Source: Stramonita haemastoma (lineage: Eukaryota; Mollusca; Gastropoda; Neogastropoda; Muricidae). From it: DNA of 12,900 nucleotides. The stretch lies in contig CM060320.1 of assembly GCA_030674155.1 (NCBI GenBank), positions 8,562,598 through 8,575,497 on the forward strand, in the 5' to 3' direction. The notes below the pieces were generated by a model. The model did no database searches and was not told the origin of the DNA. It saw nothing but the letters and a program-made list of their open reading frames with translations. Below are positions 7,500 to 12,900 of the stretch, in pieces (positions within the stretch are counted from its first letter, which is position 1; every line of letters starts with the position of its first letter). Both the position numbers and the translations under genes were made by a program.

Positions 7500-7600
7500 T
7501 GAATGAGGTAATCGACTAATTGGCAGTTGAAGCTCCTTTTGTTCGTGGTCACTGATCAATTGGAAATATTTGGAACCTAGTTTTCTGATAACAGAGTAGT
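7500..7600. other. Spacer between A5 and B3
   Basis: Short unique sequence with no recognised feature. Confidence 0.4.
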
Positions 7601-7879
7601 AGGGTAAGGTAAGGCTAAGCATGTCCTGTAACATATGTGGTCGTAGGGGAGCGAGGCGTCAGTGACCTCACCTTCTCAAGGGGCCAGCATGCTGAGGGCG
7701 GGCGCCCATCTCCTCTCCCTCGCTGCTTTGCCTTCCCCGACCCTCAAGAGAGCAGGCACACCATTTACAGCTGGGTGAACTGGGTGACTGTACTGCAACC
7801 AGGGCGCACAAACGGTCACCCATCCAACTGGTAACCATACTCAATACCGCTTAACCTTGTCTTGGGGGGAAAGCCAGTG
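7601..7879 (-). mobile_element. SINE family B, copy B3, 5'-truncated
   Basis: On the minus strand it starts inside the tRNA-like part (CACTGGCTTTCCCC, 7879 down), so box A is lost. The 5S-like block (7858-7809) follows and here keeps TTGGATGGGTGACCG exactly as in metazoan 5S; about 35 of 50 positions match without gaps. The body matches B1 and B2 and includes the CACCCAGCTGTAAATGG block and GATGGGCGCC. The 3' end CATATGTTACAGGACATGC runs into a CTTACCTTAC tail (about 7601-7612). 5' truncation is typical of LINE-driven retroposition. Confidence 0.82.
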
Positions 7880-8381
7880 TAAAAAAAATTTGTACTGAAA
7901 ACAAATTTACCCAGAAACATAAGATTGAGTAAACGAATTGAAACAGAAAAAAAACAAGAAATAAATGAAGAGATGACTCAACAAAAAAAGAAATGACAGA
8001 ATAAACTTATCCAAAAAAAGAAAAGAAAAAGTAGATCTATTCCTATATTCTTTTTTTAGAGTCAGAGTCTGTTTCTTTGAAACGTTTGCTCTTTGCATTT
8101 CTTTTCGTATTTCAGCATACCTGCCAATTATAGAGAACATCCTTCCAATTAGGTGGTGGTGCACGCAAATGGGTCTGCAGAGGAAAAAACACTCTCCTTT
8201 TTGCTTTGTTTTGTTTTGTTTTGTTGTTATCTTTGTTCCGGCTTTGTTTTGGTTGGTTTCTGCATCTGATTTTGTTTCAGTTTGTTTTGTTCTCCATTGG
8301 AAACATTTTCTTGGAGATAAAATCTCCATTCAGAGGACAAGATGTAAATGTATGTAGTACTGAGATATAGATTGGCCAGAG
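7880..8381. other. A-rich then T-rich stretch without a gene
   Basis: A poly(A)-like segment (about 7880-8035) precedes mixed sequence and a short (TTTTG)n run at about 8203-8224. The longest minus-strand open frame here (7907-8329) is a product of this composition bias. No shared repeat was found. Confidence 0.45.
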
Positions 8382-8453
<72 letters not shown>

Positions 8454-8540
8454 TGTGTGTGTTTGTGTGTGTGTTTGTGTATGTGTGTGCTTGTGTGCTT
8501 GTGTGTGTGACATTATTTTTGTTTGTTTGTTTGTTTGTTA
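8382..8540. repeat. (GT)n and (GTTT)n microsatellite block
   Basis: A long (GT)n with rare T breaks (8382-8510) is followed, after ACATTATTTT, by GTTT units (8519-8538). It ends just upstream of B2. Confidence 0.93.
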
Positions 8541-8550
8541 CTATATAGCA

Positions 8551-8811
8551 GGGGACAGTTTAGCTCAATGGTCAGGGTTCTGGCTTTCCCCAAGCTAAGG
8601 TTAAGCAGCATCGAGCGTGGTTAACCAACTGGATGGGTGACTGTGCGCCTTGGCTTCAGTACATCCCCAGTTCACCCAGCTGTAAATAGGTACCTGCCCT
8701 CTGTAGGGTCAGGGAAGGTAAAGCAGCGAGGGAGAGAAGATGGGCACCGCCCTCAATATGCTGGCCCCTAGAGAAACTGATGTCTCTGATGCCTGCTCCC
8801 CTACGACTACT
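8551..8811 (+). mobile_element. SINE family B, copy B2
   Basis: This is a near-complete copy of about 260 bp. The tRNA-like part has box A TAGCTCAATGG (8561-8571). The 5S-like block (about 8597-8646) keeps AAGGTTAAGCAGCATCGAGC and CTGGATGGGTGAC, with one extra base relative to B1. The body, with CACCCAGCTGTAAATAGGTACC and GAAGATGGGCACC, ends at CTCCCCTACGACTACT. The CTTAC tail seen in B1 and B3 is absent, so the 3' end may be truncated. Confidence 0.84.
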
Positions 8812-8865
8812 GAGATTGGAAAACAAATGCATACGTAGATAGAAAAAAAGCAAACAGGAGGTAGT

Positions 8866-8965
8866 AGTCCTACTCTCATGGCGGCATGCTCTCTCAAGGA
8901 AGAGCAGTCTGAATTTCATGCACAGAATTTTGCCTTGACTGAAGATAATATAGAATACAATAATC
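8866..8965 (+). mobile_element. Detached family F tail domain
   Basis: The stretch with GCTCTCTCAAGGAAGAGC, CTGAATTTCATGCACAGA and an AATACAATAAT end matches, in reverse orientation, the tail of the family F element at 1700-1805 (CCCGAATTTCACGCAGAG). No matching head or body precedes it, so it is a 5'-truncated SINE remnant. The stem of the tail hairpin is partly kept. Confidence 0.6.
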
Positions 8966-9009
8966 ATGACGTAACACAGTATAATACTATACAATACAAC
9001 ACAGTTACA

Positions 9010-9085
9010 GTGGTAACCACGCTGGATGCTGGTTAACCTTGGCTGGGGGAAAGCGAGTGCTCTGATTTCTGAGCTATCCCTCCCC
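9010..9085 (-). mobile_element. SINE family B, copy B4: head fragment
   Basis: On the minus strand, GGGGAGGGATAGCTCAGAAATC (9085 down) is the family B tRNA-like start. AGAGCACTCGCTTTCCCCC and GGTTAACCAGCATCCAGCG follow. Homology stops at GTGGTTACC (about 9012), in the middle of the 5S-like block. This is the opposite of the usual 5' truncation: the promoter end is kept and the body lost. Confidence 0.75.
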
Positions 9086-9147
9086 AAAACAGAAGAAAAA
9101 GATCCAGATCTATCGATCCCACCTTCTCTTTCTGTTGACTATTCTTT

Positions 9148-9318
9148 GTTTTATTTTATCATTTCTATTTCCAGGATAACGGAATAAGTCCTCATATGGT
9201 CTTTTAATCCAGTCCCTGTGTTTATGTGGTTTTGTAAATATTGCAATCTGTTTCCACCGGCACACTGTGGCCTACTCTTGGAAAAGCGGAACAGGGTTTT
9301 AACGTGTGCGCAATTTGT
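9148..9318 (-). mobile_element. SINE family A, copy A6, 5'-truncated
   Basis: On the minus strand only the 3' half is present, from ACACGTTAAAACCCTGTTCCGC through GGAAACAGATTGC and ACACAGGGACTGGATT to a TTCCGTTATCC end (about 9172-9186) and an AT-rich tail. The head and core are missing. The break falls inside the core that is identical between A5 and the F element. Confidence 0.8.
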
Positions 9319-9378
9319 TTAACGACCTCTACTTGCATAGTTTGAATCTACCTCAAGGGGATATTTTACTACAGCAGT

Positions 9379-9411
9379 ATACACACGCACGCACGCACGA
9401 ACGCACGCACG

Positions 9412-9447
<36 letters not shown>

Positions 9448-9483
9448 TACATACATACATACATACATACATACATACATACA
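9379..9483. repeat. (ACGC)n, (AC)n, (ATAC)n compound microsatellite
   Basis: Three simple units follow one another: ACGC/GCAC (about 9383-9417), AC (9416-9441) and ATAC (9442-9482). Open frames on both strands are repeat translations. Confidence 0.93.
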
Positions 9484-9780
9484 GGGAAGGGAGGAGGGGC
9501 AAGCACTTCATGATAATACTCAGATCCCAACAAAGCCATCTGAGCACAAAAAGGCCAACCTTTTCAAAGGTGAGAATCTCCTTTTACAATGCTATCCACC
9601 AAAACAGTTCTACAGAATAATTCAAAAATCATATTCGATCAGTATGGAAACAGTTTAAGTGCCTACAAAAAATAAACCCAATAAAACCAACAAACAAAAC
9701 AACCTCATCAACACTTTTAGTCAAAAAACTCTTGAAAAAAAATTAAGAAAAAGTGTCTGACTGCAAACGGTTTTGTAAAA
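9484..9780. other. A-rich stretch without a gene
   Basis: No repeat or coding signal recognised; A-rich from about 9600. Confidence 0.4.
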
Positions 9781-9840
9781 GCAACATGGCGGCGACGTCA
9801 CGGGAGGTAACTCCATCAATGACAGGGTAGAGTTACCTCG
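9781..9840 (+). promoter_or_regulatory. ATGGCGGC/CRE motif with short ORF start, donor-like site and 10-bp inverted repeat
   Basis: CAACATGGCGGCGACGTCAC (9782-9801) combines a YY1-type ATGGCGGC with a CRE-like GACGTCAC. The ATG at 9786 has A at -3 and G at +4 and opens a seven-codon frame (MAATSRE). That frame meets GAG|GTAACT, a fair splice donor, at 9806/9807; unspliced, it stops at 9828. GAGGTAACTC (9804-9813) and GAGTTACCTC (9830-9839) are perfect reverse complements with a 16-nt loop, so the donor lies in a stem. It could be a first exon, a repeat promoter or chance. A second TGACGTA is at 9974-9980. Confidence 0.3.
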
Positions 9841-10242
9841 CCATATGGCACGAAACACGGGGAAGCCTTGGGTGGAGGGGGGAAAGCCTTGTGACAGAAA
9901 TGGTGGGTAGGTCTAATCTCCTTGGCTGCTTGTCGTGTAATGCGCGTCTTTGGTCCGAAACCTGAGTGAAAAGTGACGTAAAAAATTTGCGGTTGCCAGT
10001 TGGCCTCTGTTGCACTCTCGGTAAAGGTTAGGCCTAGTGGACAGTTCAAAGCTGTCGTGCACGTGCCTGCATGCCCCGATTCTTAGGGGTTAGTTTCATG
10101 TACCGCTTGTCTGTCTTTGTTCTTGGGACCCTGCTTGTAGTAGTTGTACTGTCGCATCTCACCACTGCCGCCCTTTTATTATTTTCGTTCCTATCTCCCC
10201 ACCTTCTCCCTGTTGTCTGCCTTCTGTTTCGTTTTGTTTGAT
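9841..10242. other. Unannotated stretch
   Basis: Slightly CpG-richer at its left end. A small CCCC/GGGG hairpin lies near 10074-10088. A box A-like GGCCTAGTGGACAG near 10032 has no box B partner. No credible ORF. Confidence 0.4.
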
Positions 10243-10552
10243 CCCCTGTGGGGTGCCGAGGGACCTGTGAGTATAAATAGCATCCCAACATTCTGGAAAT
10301 TGTGTGCTAGAACTTTCCTCTTTTCTATCCCTCTCTTTGTTTTGGCCTTATTTCTTTTCTTCCTGTTATCTCCTTCTTGTCTGTTTTCTGTTTCCTTGGT
10401 GCATTCTCCTGCCCCCTTTTTTCCATAAAGACTTAAAAGATAACATCTCTCCCCATGCCGAAACGGGATGCGTGGGCCTGACTTGTCAGGCACTTCATGG
10501 CAGCTTGACGCATTTTCACTCATATAACAGTCAACACTATTTACTGTCTGAG
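10243..10552 (-). repeat. Repeat C, copy C2
   Basis: This is the reverse complement of C1 (3138-3463). The best conserved part is 10455-10540, with the inverted repeat CCTGACTTGTCAGG at 10477-10490. On the plus strand the unit reads CCCCTGTGGGG, then a TATAAATAG box (10273-10281), AGCATCCCAACATTCTGG and a long pyrimidine-rich segment. This orientation may be the native one, because C1 keeps a TATA-like TATAGATAG at the same place. Unlike C1, the minus-strand frame stays open through the whole copy. Confidence 0.72.
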
Positions 10553-10730
10553 CCTTCGACGACGCGTATGCTGGCTTTTCGTTAGAAGACTTAGAATTCG
10601 TGATTAACATATTCAAAGATTGGATTTATTGGAAAGAATTTATGCCTTATTGTGTTTCAAATCCAGCCTCAAAACGCTCTTACCTCCTACCTGAGACTTC
10701 CCCCTCATATATGTCCTACGTCTACCTGAG
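10553..10730. other. Short unannotated stretch
   Basis: No recognised feature. Confidence 0.35.
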
Positions 10731-10751
10731 AGAGAGAGAGAGAGAGGAGAG

Positions 10752-10809
<58 letters not shown>

Positions 10810-10910
10810 GTGTGAGTGTATGTGTGTGTGTGTGTGTAAGAACCATGCCAGCGCCCGTCCCTCCCCCTCTCTTTCTCCTCTGTCTCTCTCTGTCTCTCTC
10901 TGTCTCTGTT

Positions 10911-11002
<92 letters not shown>

Positions 11003-11055
11003 CCCTCACACATACACACACTCACACACACACACACAGACACACACACACACAC
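10731..11055. repeat. (GA)n, (GT)n, then (CT)n, (CA)n: opposed simple repeats
   Basis: (GA)n (10731-10806) and (GT)n (10807-10838) are followed by about 35 bp of unique sequence, then (CT)n with TGTCT breaks (about 10873-11002) and (CA)n (11006-11055). The GA and CT arms are complementary, so a long hairpin is possible. The arginine/glutamate and serine/leucine frames here are artefacts. Confidence 0.93.
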
Positions 11056-11513
11056 TGAGCAAAACATAGTTCCTCTTAATTACAATAATTTATACAGATT
11101 CAAACACGTCAAGAAACAAACGTAGAGGAATAAAGAACACGTTATCATGATCAGGATAAGAAGTAGAAGATGAAAAAAGAGGAACAACTCATTTAAAAAG
11201 TAAAAACAACATCAACAAAAAACAAAACTGAAAGAAAACTGAGGACATGCCTGTGTAACGAACAAGTAAAAAAACAAAAAAACAAGCTCATTACAAACTC
11301 ATTGTAAGAACTATCAATTCAGCCATTATAGATGAAAGGGGATGAGAGAAGGGGGGAGGGGGGGAAGGGAAGGACCCCATTCCCTACACCATCCCGAAAA
11401 TTAAAAAGAAAATCGGACCCCCGAAAAGCACAGACGTAAAAAGGCAAGGGAACACTTAAGAACTTTGCAAGTGGTATGCGGGTGTCCAGAATTGTGACGA
11501 AACATGGGGTCGA
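11056..11513. other. A-rich stretch without a gene
   Basis: AAAC/AAAAAC-rich to about 11290, then a G-rich patch (11338-11372). No repeat shared with the window. Confidence 0.45.
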
Positions 11514-11555
11514 AGTTCCTTGTTTTGGGGCCTTAATTGGGGCCCAGAAGGAACT
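11514..11555. repeat. Imperfect inverted repeat (hairpin)
   Basis: AGTTCCTT (11514-11521) and AAGGAACT (11548-11555) are perfect complements. Inside them GGGGCC and GGGGCCC flank TTAATT and can extend the stem through the GGCC parts. It could be a transcript hairpin or the terminus of a repeat; nothing adjacent decides. Confidence 0.5.
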
Positions 11556-11578
11556 AAATGCAGATGGACCGTATCTGT

Positions 11579-11581
11579 GAG

Positions 11582-11612
<31 letters not shown>

Positions 11613-11630
11613 GAAGGGGAGAGAGAGAGA

Positions 11631-11663
<33 letters not shown>
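11579..11663. repeat. (GA)n followed by a run of 31 G
   Basis: Broken (GA)n (11579-11632) passes into an uninterrupted G run (11633-11663). A further GGGGGG lies at 11671-11676. Confidence 0.92.
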
Positions 11664-11664
<1 letters not shown>

Positions 11665-11837
11665 CATTTGGGGGGAGGGCCCCTATGCACGCAGATGGCC
11701 CTGAGAAAAGTGTGAGGGGCAGAAGAGCACTTGAAGATCCATGCCTACTACTGTGCCGGCCTGCAGTTCTGGAGGGAACTCCCAGACTGAGAGGGCATAC
11801 TCGCTGAGAGAGCAAGGGGGGAGAGGAGCATATGAAT
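11664..11837. other. Unique stretch between microsatellites
   Basis: The only non-repetitive sequence in this part. A minus-strand open frame crosses it but depends on GA/G-run translation at one end and a CA run at the other. Confidence 0.4.
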
Positions 11838-11938
11838 AAATCACACACACACACACACACTCACAAATGCACGAACGCACGCACGTATGTGCGCGCATGC
11901 ACACACGCACGCATGCACGCACGCACACACACACCAAC

Positions 11939-12006
<68 letters not shown>

Positions 12007-12007
12007 A
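11838..12007. repeat. (CA)n, (ACGC)n and (GA)n block
   Basis: (CA)n (about 11842-11862), an ACGC/GCAC-rich alternating section (about 11868-11935), then (GA)n with AGAAGAG breaks (11939-12006). Confidence 0.92.
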
Positions 12008-12350
12008 CTTTGTACTATGTTATCATTGTAGAAATAACTTACAAAAAAAATAACCCAACCCAAAACAAAAATACGGAAATGTCTAGTAAATCTGGACATT
12101 CTTAAGAAAAGTCAGGCTCAGTTACCAGAACTTCATCATCCCCAAAGAAACAGAATTGTGTGCGGTGGTTGGGGGTGGGGGGAAACCGATGGTGTTATAT
12201 GGTACACACACTTAAAAAAAGACATACATCTACTGAACATGCGCCGTGTAGTACGAAGAAAAAAAAAGCTTGTTAGAAGATGCACACTAATGAAAGTATA
12301 CAGTGAAGACTCTTGACAACAGGAAATTTAAACAAATGACTTACAGGATT
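12008..12350. other. Unannotated stretch
   Basis: AT-rich with a G-rich patch at 12160-12182. No recognised feature. Confidence 0.4.
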
Positions 12351-12372
12351 AATATATATATATATATATATT
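12351..12372. repeat. (AT)n microsatellite
   Basis: About ten AT units, self-complementary, easily melted or cruciform-forming. Confidence 0.92.
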
Positions 12373-12759
12373 TAAATTGTCTAACAGCACGCAAGAACAT
12401 TCTACGATCAAGGCACTCAATTGTTTAAAACGAAGGAATCAATCAAGCTTAACCCTCCCCAACTGAATAACTTAACACTGAAAATATGTGAAGTGTTGGA
12501 TGTAAGCTCGTGGGTTTGAAATTGAATTCTTTTTCTTTTCTTTCTGGTTTTTTTTGGTGGTGTGTTGTCTTTTGTTTGTTTATCTGCTTCCCCGACAATA
12601 CACCAAACTTACGTATAAATGATGGGACCCCGAGCTTAATTGCATTCGTGATGAGGATGTGTTTACATGCTAAAACAGATGTCTTTATTTCTGACTTAAG
12701 TGAATAAAGCAAGGGCAGATCTTCACGTACGAGGAATCAGAAAAATCTAAATCCTTATT
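12373..12759. other. Unannotated stretch
   Basis: No shared repeat, tRNA-like boxes or credible ORF. Open frames on both strands (12449-12712 and 12510-12707) overlap each other and are of chance length. Confidence 0.4.
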
Positions 12760-12900
12760 TCCAACAGCAGCTCTCCCCTTTGAAGGAGTAAAAAAATTCT
12801 CTGAAATCGGAGTAAAGGCTGCCTGTATGGGGGACGTATTTAAAAAACACCACACACGCAAATTCTCATTCAGTGTGCAATTTCCATCTTACAGGATTCC
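12760..12900 (+). mobile_element. Fragment of a family E-type element, cut by the window edge
   Basis: GGCTGCCTGTATGG (about 12817-12830) and the ACACGCAAATTCTCATTCAGTG region (12854-12875) resemble the 3' half I recall for the gastropod SINE seen at 6668-6945. The last 50 bp also match 2275-2328. The left boundary is unclear and the right end lies outside the window. Confidence 0.5.

Noticed and set aside
10032..10090. Box A-like GGCCTAGTGGACAG as another SINE head
   Set aside because: No box B at a suitable distance and no SINE body on either side.
10705..11067. Arginine/glutamate-rich minus-strand frame resembling an RS/RE-domain protein
   Set aside because: It is a direct translation of the (CT)n/(GA)n arrays.

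Overview
This window looks like non-coding, repeat-rich nuclear DNA from an invertebrate animal, most likely a mollusc and probably a gastropod. It has no bacterial gene structure: no long ORFs, operons or ribosome-binding sites. It is crowded with GT, GA, GACA, GAA and TGCG microsatellites. Its dispersed repeats carry RNA polymerase III promoter boxes and central blocks that I associate from memory with gastropod genomes. That taxon call is a recollection, not a database result.

Layout. At 1-2400 there are a complete tRNA-headed SINE (37-388, +, 'family A'), a (TAGC)/(GACA) array, a second family A copy (-), a GT-rich block, and a related SINE with a different head and tail ('family F', 1700-2115, -). 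At 2400-4030 two copies of 'repeat D' flank a family A copy (2752-3022, -) and one copy of 'repeat C' (3138-3463). At 4080-5005 a (TGCG)/(TG) block is followed by a polypurine GAA tract and a strong G-quadruplex motif. At 5000-6320 there is mostly unique sequence with a CpG-richer patch and an 82-88 bp tandem repeat. At 6320-9320 lies a SINE cluster: four copies of 'family B', two more family A copies, a tRNA-headed 'family E' element and a detached family F tail. At 9780-9840 a short segment carries an ATGGCGGC/CRE motif, a possible splice donor and a 10-bp inverted repeat. The second repeat C copy is at 10243-10552 (-). From 10730 to 12010 the DNA is dominated by GA/CT/CA/G runs. The right edge cuts through a repeat fragment that has a relative at 2275.

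I find no protein-coding gene I can defend. The longer open frames are translations of SINEs or microsatellites.

The most interesting object is family B. A tRNA-like 5' part with a perfect box A runs straight into about 50 bp that align without gaps to the internal promoter region of 5S rRNA (about 70-80% identity by eye against a remembered sequence). That suggests a SINE with a hybrid tRNA/5S promoter. The second is the modular exchange between families A and F, which share a 49-bp identical core but have different heads and tails.
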